DNA of 64,000 nucleotides from Vibrio gangliei (GTDB lineage: Bacteria; Pseudomonadota; Gammaproteobacteria; Enterobacterales; Vibrionaceae), in contig NZ_AP021869.1 in the NCBI RefSeq assembly GCF_026001925.1, positions 434,001-498,000 of the forward strand, written 5' to 3'. Positions within the stretch are counted from its first letter, which is position 1; each line of letters starts with the position of its first letter. The notes beneath the pieces are model-generated. The model saw only the letters and a program-made list of their open reading frames with translations, searched no databases and was not told the origin of the DNA. Shown here one piece after another: positions 18,333-26,419 of this stretch. The translations under genes were made by a program, and so were the position numbers.

Positions 18333-19580
18333 TTAGATCTCTATTTTCTTAAAAATGATCGAGGTATTGATGCCGCCGAAAGCAAAGTTATTGCTCATGA
18401 TGTATTTACAATCGAGCTTTCTGCCATTGTCACGAATATAGTCAAGATTACCGCATTCAGGATCGACATTTTCAAGGTTTAACGTCGGGCTAAACCAGCC
18501 AGTGTGCATCATTTCCAAACTTAGCCAGGCTTCCATGGCGCCACAGGCTCCCAATGTGTGACCAAAATAGCTTTTTAGTGAGCTGATCGGGGTTTGGCTG
18601 CCAAATACATTGTATGAGGCTTGGCTTTCGGCAATATCGCCACGGTCGGTTGCGGTGCCATGAGCTGAGATGTAGTCAATCACGCTAGGAGATAAGTTGG
18701 CATCTTCAAGCGCTAACTCCATGCAGCGTTGCATGTTTTCCATTTGTGGCTGGGTAACATGAGCGGCATCGCAGTTACTGGCAAAGCCAACAATTTCCGC
18801 ATAGATTTTTGCACCACGCGCGATCGCATGTTCATATTCTTCAAGCACTAATGTGCTGGCACCTTCTCCAATCACCAAACCATCGCGGTCTTTATCATAA
18901 GGACGAGGAGTGGTTTTGGGCGCGTCATTTTTCAAACTGGTTGCAAATAAAGTATCAAACACGGCCGATTCGGTTGGGCAAAGCTCTTCGCCGCCACCGG
19001 CTACCATCACGGTTTGGTAACCATGCTTGATGGCTTCATAGGCATACCCAATCGCTTGGCTGCCTGAAGTACAGGCACTGCTGGTGGGGATCACGCGGCC
19101 ACGCAGCCCGAAGAATAAGCCAACATTCACTGCCGAAGTGTGTGGCATCATTTGGACATAAGTGGTGGCGGTGATGGCGCGAGTGGATTTTTCATTGAGC
19201 ATGACGCCAAAAGCCCCGATAGCAGGGGTACTGCCAGTTGAAGACCCGTAAGCGACACCGGTTTGGCCGTTAGTGAGCACATCGTGTTTTTCACCGTCTG
19301 CTGTGAGGAGTCCACTTTGCAGTAGGGCGTTTTCTGAGGCGAGTGTGGCCATTTGTGACACACGACCCATGCCGCGGATCTTTTTACGGGTGTAATGTTT
19401 TGGCAATTCAAAGTCTAAAACCGGCGCAGCAAGTTTGGTGTTTAAACCATCGTATTGCACGTAACTTTCCATGAACTGCACTGCATTTTCGCAAGCACGT
19501 AATTTAGGCTCTATTTGTTGCCAGTTGTTACCAAACGCAGTAACACCCGACATGCCGGTGACGACGACACGACGACTCAT
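18333..19580 (-). CDS. apeR: Aryl polyene beta-ketoacyl-ACP synthase ApeR
   Basis: A 415-residue FabF-like condensing enzyme, the last gene of the aryl polyene (APE) operon. The catalytic triad is visible: Cys170 in SSACTSGSQ, His in SAHGTATDRGD, and His in YFGHTLGACGA. In characterised APE systems a second ketosynthase of this kind complements the main ApeO/ApeC pair and is thought to act on particular chain lengths, possibly early steps. ATG at 19580 follows GAGGTTTAGT and overlaps apeQ by 4 bases (ATGA). Assignment to ApeR rests on its place at the end of the conserved gene order. Confidence 0.88.
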   Translation of the reverse strand: MSRRVVVTGMSGVTAFGNNWQQIEPKLRACENAVQFMESYVQYDGLNTKLAAPVLDFELPKHYTRKKIRGMGRVSQMATLASENALLQSGLLTADGEKHDVLTNGQTGVAYGSSTGSTPAIGAFGVMLNEKSTRAITATTYVQMMPHTSAVNVGLFFGLRGRVIPTSSACTSGSQAIGYAYEAIKHGYQTVMVAGGGEELCPTESAVFDTLFATSLKNDAPKTTPRPYDKDRDGLVIGEGASTLVLEEYEHAIARGAKIYAEIVGFASNCDAAHVTQPQMENMQRCMELALEDANLSPSVIDYISAHGTATDRGDIAESQASYNVFGSQTPISSLKSYFGHTLGACGAMEAWLSLEMMHTGWFSPTLNLENVDPECGNLDYIRDNGRKLDCKYIMSNNFAFGGINTSIIFKKIEI

Positions 19581-20302
19581 ACTAAACCTCCATTGACTGA
19601 AATCACTTGGCGAGTGACATAAGCGGCGTTATCGGACATCAAATAACTCACCAAGCTCGCCACTTCCTCAGGTTTCCCCATACGGCGCAGTGGTACTTGC
19701 GGCAGCGCGTGCTCTTGAACGTGCTCATCCACCATGCCGGTATCTATCAACCCGGGAGCAACACAGTTCACTGTGATCTTGCGTTTCGCCAGCTCTAAGG
19801 CTAAGGCTTTGGTGGCGCCAATCACACCCGCTTTGGCAGCGCTGTAATTGGTTTGGCCTCGGTTGCCCATTAGACCAGACACGGAAGCCATCGTGACGAT
19901 ACGACCGCCTTTTCGCAGTTGCACCATAGGCATAACACACGGGTGAAGTACGTTATAAAAACTGTCTAAATTGGTGTGGATCACGCTGTCCCATTCTTCA
20001 CTCATCATGGCAGGAAACGCGGTGTCTCGAGTAATACCAGCATTGCTGACCACACCGTAATAAGCGCCATGTTGTTCAATATCCGCTTCGATCGCTTGTT
20101 TGCATTGTTCGCGATTGCTGATATCAAATTGAAGTACACGCGCTTTGCCGCCGGCTTGTTGTATCTGTTCGAGTGTTGCTTGTGCTCCAGCATGATCACT
20201 CATGTAATGCACGACAATAGAAAAGCCATCTTGGGCTAATTGAATCGCAATGGCTTGGCCAATGCCTTTACTGGCTCCGGTGACGAGAACGTGTCGGGTC
20301 AT
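19577..20302 (-). CDS. apeQ: Aryl polyene 3-ketoacyl-ACP reductase ApeQ (FabG-like SDR)
   Basis: This short-chain dehydrogenase reduces the 3-keto group after each condensation, using NADPH. The 241-residue product has the Rossmann motif TGASKGIGQ at about 9-17, NAG at about 86, and the Ser...YSAAK catalytic set. I chose ATG at 20302, with AAGGAAA about 5 bases before it, over an in-frame start at 20347 that adds 15 non-conserved residues. It lies between the dehydratase apeP and the ketosynthase apeR. Confidence 0.9.
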   Translation of the reverse strand: MTRHVLVTGASKGIGQAIAIQLAQDGFSIVVHYMSDHAGAQATLEQIQQAGGKARVLQFDISNREQCKQAIEADIEQHGAYYGVVSNAGITRDTAFPAMMSEEWDSVIHTNLDSFYNVLHPCVMPMVQLRKGGRIVTMASVSGLMGNRGQTNYSAAKAGVIGATKALALELAKRKITVNCVAPGLIDTGMVDEHVQEHALPQVPLRRMGKPEEVASLVSYLMSDNAAYVTRQVISVNGGLV

Positions 20303-20351
20303 CGAGTTTCCTTTTATTCTTAGGTTAAGCGTTATTCTTGTCGCCAAGATT

Positions 20352-20822
20352 TTACTGGCTTAACATCTGGTTCAATTGTTGTGGCGATGGCACAAAAGCA
20401 TTCAGTTGCGCGCTGGCAATTTCTTGTCCTTGGTGTTGGATCTGACACGCGAATGCCGCCATGCCATTATTATCCATCAAATGTTCAGCATAAATATCAT
20501 AAGTTTGCCCCAGCTCAAATTGCACATTTGTACTTTTGTAGCGCCGGGTGCCGAGCAAAAAACCGATCTCAGGCGGCTTGCCTTTTAATTTACATTGATA
20601 GCCCGACCAAGCGGCAACAGATTGCGCCATAAATTCAATGCCGACATAACCTGGTACGGCTTGAGTCTCTCTATTAAAAAATAGCCCTTGTTCACAAATC
20701 GTGACTTGAGTGTGAATGTGGCTTTCATCCACTTCGATTAAGGTATCAATCAGTAACATCGGATCTTGATGGGGGACTAATTCATTGATTGATAAAGCAT
20801 GAGAAGTAAGAGGTTCAGTCAT
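20352..20822 (-). CDS. apeP: Aryl polyene dehydratase subunit ApeP (hotdog fold)
   Basis: A 156-residue hotdog-fold protein that, with ApeI, removes water from 3-hydroxyacyl-ACP to form the conjugated polyene. The helix motif AVPGYVGIEFMAQSVAA carries the conserved acidic residue, but where FabA/FabZ have a catalytic His before the PG motif, ApeP has FFNRETQAVPG without a His. ApeI has the His (GHF), so the two appear to form one composite active site, as reported for APE dehydratase heterodimers. ATG at 20822 is preferred to TTG at 20834. It overlaps the end of apeO by 8 bases. Confidence 0.85.
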   Translation of the reverse strand: MTEPLTSHALSINELVPHQDPMLLIDTLIEVDESHIHTQVTICEQGLFFNRETQAVPGYVGIEFMAQSVAAWSGYQCKLKGKPPEIGFLLGTRRYKSTNVQFELGQTYDIYAEHLMDNNGMAAFACQIQHQGQEIASAQLNAFVPSPQQLNQMLSQ

Positions 20823-22017
20823 TTGGGTATCCAAAAATCAGGCTGACGTTATTACCACCAAACGCAAATGAATTGCTCAGTATGGCTGGGCGTTCAAGTG
20901 TCTGCTGTGTGTGTGCGAGCTGAATACTAAATTCATCACTTTTACCGTCATTGATTTGTGCGGGTAAAGGCAACTGATAGTGTAATACATGCCAGCAAAT
21001 GGCCGCTTCAATGGCACTGGCAGCTCCAAGCGTATGCCCAGTTAAGGGTTTGGTTGAGCTCACCGGCGTTTGGTTGCCAAATACGCGTTCAATCGCTTTG
21101 GCTTCCATCGCGTCATTGAGCTTAGTTGCTGTGCCATGAGCATTAATGTATCCGATATTTTGTGGTTTCAGTCCTGCTTGTTTGAGTGCTTTGCGCATGG
21201 CTTGCTCGGCTCCGGCTCCTTCAGGATGCGGCGCTGAGATATGGTGCGCATCTGAACTGTCTCCTGCACCCATTAGAGCCACGCACGGTTGTTGTTCGGC
21301 TGGCTTTTCTAATGACAGCAACATGAAAGCCGCTGCTTCACCGATATTGATGCCATCACGATTATCACTGAACGGATTGCAATGTTGATGTGAAAGCGCT
21401 TCTAAGCCATAAAAGCCGTTTAAGGTTAATTTACATAAAGTATCAGCACCACCGGCGATGACCGCATCCACTAATCCTGCTTTAAGTAGACGCTGCGCCG
21501 AAATAAAGACTCGACCGCTAGACGAGCAAGCGGTTGAAATGGTGTAGTTGGGCCCCGTGATGCCATAATATTCGGCGATAAAACGACTAGTGTTGGCCAT
21601 TTCTTGTTGATGATAATCAAAGTGTTGTGGCAATTGTTGGCTTTGTTGCCACTGACTAATGGCTTGTTCACCATCTGAGATACCTGAGGTACTGGTGCCC
21701 ACGATAACAGCGATACGATCGGCCCCATATTCCTTAATGGCTTTCTGTATTGGCTCATCCATTTGTAATAATGCGGACAAGGTTAAGCGATTGTTATGGG
21801 TATTTTGATGGGCGAATTGTTCACTGATTTCAGGTAATGGTCCTGCCGCTACGCCAACAACGGTTTCACTGCCATCGTTCAGCCAATCCCGGCTAAGTTG
21901 CATATTCGGTGTGCTGCCAGCCTGCAAATGCTGGTGGATCATGTCGGCGTTCCAGCCAAGAGCGGAATGCGATCCGCAAGCATGAATGTAAACAGGCTGA
22001 TTTGGCACAGTAGGCAT
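20815..22017 (-). CDS. apeO: Aryl polyene beta-ketoacyl-ACP synthase ApeO
   Basis: This 400-residue condensing enzyme is the main elongating ketosynthase, which pairs with the chain-length-factor-like ApeC. Active-site residues are Cys164 in ISTACSSSGR, His in NAHGTATKLND and His in KPLTGHTLGAASA, followed by NSFAFGGNN near the C-terminus. AAGGAAAACC precedes the ATG at 22017. It lies between the lipoprotein apeN and the dehydratase apeP. Confidence 0.9.
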   Translation of the reverse strand: MPTVPNQPVYIHACGSHSALGWNADMIHQHLQAGSTPNMQLSRDWLNDGSETVVGVAAGPLPEISEQFAHQNTHNNRLTLSALLQMDEPIQKAIKEYGADRIAVIVGTSTSGISDGEQAISQWQQSQQLPQHFDYHQQEMANTSRFIAEYYGITGPNYTISTACSSSGRVFISAQRLLKAGLVDAVIAGGADTLCKLTLNGFYGLEALSHQHCNPFSDNRDGINIGEAAAFMLLSLEKPAEQQPCVALMGAGDSSDAHHISAPHPEGAGAEQAMRKALKQAGLKPQNIGYINAHGTATKLNDAMEAKAIERVFGNQTPVSSTKPLTGHTLGAASAIEAAICWHVLHYQLPLPAQINDGKSDEFSIQLAHTQQTLERPAILSNSFAFGGNNVSLIFGYPND

Positions 22018-22028
22018 GGTTTTCCTTA

Positions 22029-22727
22029 TTACGAATGGTGGTCCAATAAAGCCGCTTGATATTGTAAGGTTTTTATCACGATGGTGAAGTTTAAAACGTG
22101 ATTAATAAAGGTGATGTCACCTTTCAGCGGCTCAATATTAGCATAGTGGATCTCTGCGACCGTTTTTTGGTCTGAGTTCAGTAATACTCGAGTTTTTCCT
22201 GTGGACGTTTGGGTTTCTGTGAGCTGCCAACCGAGAGGAGCGAGTCGAGTCTGCCAAACCTCGATTGGCCAGAGCGTGATCATCATATTAAACAGCACTT
22301 GCTCTGGTTTCGGCAGTTGGTCAGAGAGCCCGGTCATCACATAGGTGTCGAATTGTTGATCGTGATAACTCAGGCTGAGTAGACGGGTTCCCCAAGAGGA
22401 AAAACCGGCGAGCACTACCTTATCTTGGCTAACTTGTAATTGGATCGGCAATTGTTGGCTTTGTTGTTGATGCGCTTGGTCTTGATAGCTCACGCTAAGT
22501 AATTGGCTTGCGGTTAATGTGTAACCTAAATCAGCCGGTTGAGGTAGGCTTACCCAGGCATTGTCATCCAGTTGGACTTTATTCTGTTGTTCAGCATTTT
22601 TTTGTTGAGCATTCTCTTGTTGAACATTGTTTTGCTGATCAGTCGTTTGCGCACACCCCGTTAGCAAGAGTGAAAAGCAGAGCATCAAGCAAGTAACGAC
22701 CTTTTTAGACATCTTAGAACCTAACAT
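22029..22727 (-). CDS. apeN: Aryl polyene cluster lipoprotein ApeN (DUF3261-like)
   Basis: A lipoprotein of up to 232 residues with a signal sequence ending in the lipobox LLLTGC, so Cys is lipidated and the protein sits in an envelope membrane. After the signal comes a Gln/Asn-rich stretch built from 15-bp tandem repeats, then a beta-rich domain (LQVSQDKVVLAGFSSWG, TYVMTGL). Two starts are possible: 22727 (AGGA 9 bases upstream, overlapping apeM) and 22712 (AGG 7 bases upstream, directly before the signal peptide). I report the longer. DUF3261 proteins are regular members of APE clusters; their role in anchoring or transport is not established. Confidence 0.8.
   Translation of the reverse strand: MLGSKMSKKVVTCLMLCFSLLLTGCAQTTDQQNNVQQENAQQKNAEQQNKVQLDDNAWVSLPQPADLGYTLTASQLLSVSYQDQAHQQQSQQLPIQLQVSQDKVVLAGFSSWGTRLLSLSYHDQQFDTYVMTGLSDQLPKPEQVLFNMMITLWPIEVWQTRLAPLGWQLTETQTSTGKTRVLLNSDQKTVAEIHYANIEPLKGDITFINHVLNFTIVIKTLQYQAALLDHHS
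22582..22641. repeat. 15-bp in-frame tandem repeat in apeN
   Basis: Four units begin at 22582, 22597, 22612 and 22627, each 15 bp with a core TTGTTGA(A/G)CA on the plus strand. They encode a Gln/Asn-rich linker after the lipidated cysteine. Confidence 0.75.
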
Positions 22728-25165
22728 GATGATTTTTCCTCGTGAGCGGCTGATGGTGAGGTATTAGAAGATCCAGTGTCTTGGTTGGAAGCCGCTTTTG
22801 GGTAAGACGTGTTCTGATAACTCATCGCCAAGGGTGCCAGTAGCCAAGACACTAATATGCCAAACAAAACCGTGATACCGAAGCTTTGAATCGCTTGAGT
22901 TTGGCTTAGCGCGAGTAAACCAAACGAGAGCAAAGTGGTGAGCGCTGATAAGGTAATGGCCAACAAGGTGGCGGTCACTTTTTTACCAGAGTGTGTGCCT
23001 GCGCGAGATTGCTCTGCAAAGAATAGGGTGTAATCAATACCAATTCCCAAAATTAAGATCAGAGCGAGTAGGTTAAATAAGTTTAATGACGCGCCGGTTA
23101 ATGTGGTAATGGCCAATCCGACACAGCCTGCGATCAATGGCGGCAAAACAATTCGAATACCTTGTGCTAAGCCATAACGCAGTGACACCACCAATAAAAT
23201 GAAAGCGCTGGCTAAGGCTAATAGTTCAGTAACGTGTTGGCGATATAAGCCAAATAATTCCGAGACTTCTTCTGTTTTATTGAGATAACGAACGTCTGGA
23301 TTTTGGTTCGCCACCTGTTTTATTGCACTGCTATCTTTTACGCCATTTAAACTGATCATAGCGGAGTATTGGCCTTCTAATTGACCGAGCCATAAAAAGC
23401 GTAGTGGTTTGGATACCGCTGAGGCAAGAAAGTCTTCGATATCGATGGCTTTAAACTCAGCCGACAGTTGAGGCGTTTGCTTGAGTTGCAGTGTTTGCTG
23501 TAACACTGGCACTTGAGACTGATACAAGGTTTGAATGAGACTGAAGTTTTGCTGTTGCTGCTCTGGGCTAGGAATAAACTGGCTGAGGCTTTGATAACTG
23601 CTCAGTTGGCCTTGCTGAATTTGTTGATCCAGTAATTGAGACACTTGTTGTAATCGCTGTAATAAGGCTGCGCGAGACTCGGCGCTGACTAACAGCATTT
23701 GCTGCGAATTATTGATTCCAGTAATCGCCTTAATTTGCTGCTCTTGTTGCTGCAATGAGGCTGGCAATGCTTGCAATTGGCGAATGTCATCATTGTATTG
23801 CACATGAAACAAACCCAATACCGCGGCAATGAGTAGTAATCCCGGTAGAGCAATACGAACGTGTTTATGTTGCCATAATTGTAACCAGCGAGCGAAAAAG
23901 GCATGAGCAGGAAGTGGGCGAGGTGCGCTGGGCGTTGCCGCTAAAATAGGATACCAACACACCACTGTGGCATAAGCGGCAATCAAGCCAACTGAGGAAA
24001 ACAAAGCCAATTGCTGTAAGCCAGGAAAAGGCGCAACCATCATACCTAAGTAACCAATTAAGCTGGTGATTAAGCCTAGGCTAATCGCTATGAGAATATG
24101 CTTTAGCCCCTGCTGCGCATGCCACTTTGAGCCTGCTGCTAAGCGTTCAGTTAAATAGTGAAAGGCATAATCTATCGAGACCCCGATCAAACTGGCCCCA
24201 AACACTAAGCTAAATAAATGGACTTTGCCAAAGAGGGCAACCGTGACAACAAAAGCCGCCACAAAACCACAAGCAATCGACAATAGGGCTAAATTGAGAG
24301 GCATCATGCTGCGATAGATGAAAAGCACCAATAAGATGATGCCCACCAAAGAGCCTGCACCAATGGTGCTGATTTCACTTTTGGCGCTTTCACTGCCGTG
24401 GGCGGCGTAGAAAATCACCCCTGTATGCAAGAGTGAAATCTCGTCATCTTGCCATTGAGTACGGATGCCTTGTTCTATGTTCTCTAGCTGTGGTAATTGC
24501 TGTTGTAAGTTCAAGCTATAGGCGGAGCCATTGAGATCAGCGGTGAGCAAGATGTAATGTTTGCCTTGGTACTCTCGAGTTAAATAGCCGTGGCTTAACT
24601 TAAATTGACCACTGTTGGCCGTAAGTTGTTTTAAGTAGTCACGAAATAATAAAAAAGGGTCTTGGCTGAGTTCGGTGGCGCTGACCCCAGAAAATGGATG
24701 ATACAAAGACTGAATGACGTATTGAGTTTGCGCTGCAGGGTTTTGATGCAGTCGTTGTTGTTGCTCGTGGGTGAGTAATTGAAAACGCGCATCAAAGAAG
24801 AACTTTCCCCACGCTTGTTGCGCATTGTCATCGACCTTGCCGTCCACTTGTTTGAATAAAGGTAAACCTTTCAGATCCTGCTCCAGTTTCTCTGCCGCCT
24901 TTTTTGAGGTGGAGAAAGAGGGGCTCCCTACCAGAAAAATAACTTTATCACTCATGCTTGACGCCACTTTATCAAAAGCTGCTTGAGCAATTGGATCTTG
25001 TTGATTTTTTGGAAGTAGCGCCATGATGTTGGTTTCGATAGGCAATGATTTACTGACCTGTGTGATAAGCAAAGCCACTAATACCAACATGATCGCGAGC
25101 CAACCACGCGCACACCAAGATTGGCGACGCTGAGAATGAGGATTGAGGGTGGGCTGCGATGACAT
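22721..25165 (-). CDS. apeM: MMPL/RND-family exporter ApeM of the aryl polyene cluster
   Basis: A large inner-membrane transporter of 814 residues with the two-fold RND/MMPL plan: one N-terminal helix, a periplasmic domain (about 50-240), five to six helices (about 250-430), a second periplasmic domain, and a second helix bundle ending near 790. The repeated signatures FGASLIGVSIDYAFHYLTE and LILGIGIDYTLFFAEQ carry the intramembrane acidic residues of proton-driven MMPL proteins. It probably exports the finished APE lipid or its precursor towards the outer membrane. It lies 8 bases after the LolA-like gene, which fits a relay of the lipid across the periplasm. Confidence 0.88.
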   Translation of the reverse strand: MSSQPTLNPHSQRRQSWCARGWLAIMLVLVALLITQVSKSLPIETNIMALLPKNQQDPIAQAAFDKVASSMSDKVIFLVGSPSFSTSKKAAEKLEQDLKGLPLFKQVDGKVDDNAQQAWGKFFFDARFQLLTHEQQQRLHQNPAAQTQYVIQSLYHPFSGVSATELSQDPFLLFRDYLKQLTANSGQFKLSHGYLTREYQGKHYILLTADLNGSAYSLNLQQQLPQLENIEQGIRTQWQDDEISLLHTGVIFYAAHGSESAKSEISTIGAGSLVGIILLVLFIYRSMMPLNLALLSIACGFVAAFVVTVALFGKVHLFSLVFGASLIGVSIDYAFHYLTERLAAGSKWHAQQGLKHILIAISLGLITSLIGYLGMMVAPFPGLQQLALFSSVGLIAAYATVVCWYPILAATPSAPRPLPAHAFFARWLQLWQHKHVRIALPGLLLIAAVLGLFHVQYNDDIRQLQALPASLQQQEQQIKAITGINNSQQMLLVSAESRAALLQRLQQVSQLLDQQIQQGQLSSYQSLSQFIPSPEQQQQNFSLIQTLYQSQVPVLQQTLQLKQTPQLSAEFKAIDIEDFLASAVSKPLRFLWLGQLEGQYSAMISLNGVKDSSAIKQVANQNPDVRYLNKTEEVSELFGLYRQHVTELLALASAFILLVVSLRYGLAQGIRIVLPPLIAGCVGLAITTLTGASLNLFNLLALILILGIGIDYTLFFAEQSRAGTHSGKKVTATLLAITLSALTTLLSFGLLALSQTQAIQSFGITVLFGILVSWLLAPLAMSYQNTSYPKAASNQDTGSSNTSPSAAHEEKSSC

Positions 25166-25173
25166 CCGATTTC

Positions 25174-25890
25174 CTAAAGGTTGAACGCCGCTTGCTCGGC
25201 AGCGGTTAATGTTTCAGGTTGATGTGTTTGATTGCTGAAAGTGATGTCGGTGCGATCGCCGCGGATCTCTTGCAGTTCAATACCATCAATATCTTGCTTC
25301 CCTTCGATCACAATCTGCTTAAACACTTTATCTAATGGGGCTTGCTTAGGGAGCAGCCTTAACTGCCAGGCTTGGTTCACTTGAGGCTGAAACTCGAACG
25401 TGAATTGTTCAGTTAACTGGCTAGTATCGCCTTTGAATAGAGATAGAAATACATGGCTAAAGTAAAACACCATTGGGTTATCGCTGACCTTTAACACTTG
25501 CGCCGGCTCGCTACCCACTTGTTGGCTGAGTGAGTCTTGCGTCAAAATTAAGGTCGTGGCAAACGGTGTGGTTTGTTGCCAATGTAGACCATGCTCACGC
25601 GAGAGTAAGAATTGACCTTGCGATGTCAGCGGCGCATCGAACATTTGCATGTGACGAGTTTGAGAAAAGTCCCCGCGAACAACCGCGTGGCTAGCCAGTT
25701 GTTGCTGTAGCTGTTCAATGCTTTGGACCGCCTTATTTTGGCTGGCGTTGCTTTGGCTGGATTGACTTTGGGTAGAGCTACTTTGAGTAGAGCTATTTTG
25801 AGCGGCAATCGTAAGTTGGCTAAACAGCAAGCTGATGACAATATAAAAGCCACTTAATCCCAGTAAAAACTTTCGCTTATTGTTACGCAT
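25174..25890 (-). CDS. apeL: LolA-like outer-membrane carrier ApeL
   Basis: A 238-residue exported protein. It has an N-terminal signal segment (KRKFLLGLSGFYIVISLLFSQLTIAA), then a Ser/Gln-rich linker of 15-bp tandem repeats, and a LolA-type domain (VVRGDFSQTRHMQMFDAPLTSQGQ, LLPKQAPLDKVFKQIVIEG). LolA folds bind acyl chains in a hydrophobic cup, so ApeL likely ferries the APE lipid or a lipoprotein through the periplasm. It overlaps apeK by 8 bases and is followed 8 bases later by the MMPL exporter. Confidence 0.85.
   Translation of the reverse strand: MRNNKRKFLLGLSGFYIVISLLFSQLTIAAQNSSTQSSSTQSQSSQSNASQNKAVQSIEQLQQQLASHAVVRGDFSQTRHMQMFDAPLTSQGQFLLSREHGLHWQQTTPFATTLILTQDSLSQQVGSEPAQVLKVSDNPMVFYFSHVFLSLFKGDTSQLTEQFTFEFQPQVNQAWQLRLLPKQAPLDKVFKQIVIEGKQDIDGIELQEIRGDRTDITFSNQTHQPETLTAAEQAAFNL
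25734..25808. repeat. 15-bp in-frame tandem repeat in apeL
   Basis: Five consecutive 15-bp units on the plus strand, each with a core TTTG(G/A)(C/G), encode successive pentapeptides of Ser, Thr, Gln and Asn just after the signal segment. Confidence 0.75.
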
Positions 25891-26335
25891 GGGCTTCTCT
25901 CTTTTGGTTCATATCGCTCCAATTATCTAACCGTTCGGTCAAGGCTTTTGGAGAAACAAAACACATTTCTTCGGTTTCGATGCTGACGGCCACTTGCATG
26001 GTATAGCCCTTGGTCAGACGTTGGTCGGTTTTAGCATCATAAATCACGTAATCCACTTTCAAACGGTTTTCCCATTCAACGAGCTTAGCTTCCACTCGCA
26101 CAGTCAGATCAAATGGGATTGGTTTGATGTATTTCACTCGAGTATCAATGATCGGCCACATGTAACCGGAAGCCTGCATTTCTCGGTAGTTGTAGCCAAT
26201 TTTATCCAATAACACACGGCGCGCTTCTTCAAAGAAACGAAAGTAATTACCGTGATACACCACACCCATTGGATCCGCATCTTGGAAAGAAGGGGTCATG
26301 GTGACTTGGCTAGAAAGAGTGATTGTTTTTGTCAT
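25883..26335 (-). CDS. apeK: Acyl-CoA/ACP thioesterase ApeK (4HBT family)
   Basis: A 150-residue hotdog thioesterase of the YbgC/4-hydroxybenzoyl-CoA type. The catalytic Asp lies in the signature DADPMGVVYHGNYFRFFEEAR. In APE clusters this enzyme is thought to release or edit acyl-ACP intermediates. It overlaps the following apeL by 8 bases. The 84 bases between it and the ammonia-lyase gene upstream carry a 10-bp inverted repeat, the only sizeable gap in this part of the operon. Confidence 0.88.
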   Translation of the reverse strand: MTKTITLSSQVTMTPSFQDADPMGVVYHGNYFRFFEEARRVLLDKIGYNYREMQASGYMWPIIDTRVKYIKPIPFDLTVRVEAKLVEWENRLKVDYVIYDAKTDQRLTKGYTMQVAVSIETEEMCFVSPKALTERLDNWSDMNQKREAHA

Positions 26336-26352
26336 AAATAATTTACTCGCTT

Positions 26353-26409
26353 TCGTTGCTCGACCGCTACGCTGCTCGTTTCTCGGAGGTGTCGAATCAC
26401 GAGCAACGA
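26353..26409. repeat. Inverted repeat between the ammonia-lyase and apeK
   Basis: Arms 26353-26362 and 26400-26409 are a perfect 10-bp inverted repeat, with further pairing inside (CGAC/GTCG). No U-run follows on the minus strand, so it may be an mRNA processing or stability hairpin rather than a terminator. Confidence 0.55.
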
Positions 26410-26419
26410 GATTCCGTTT

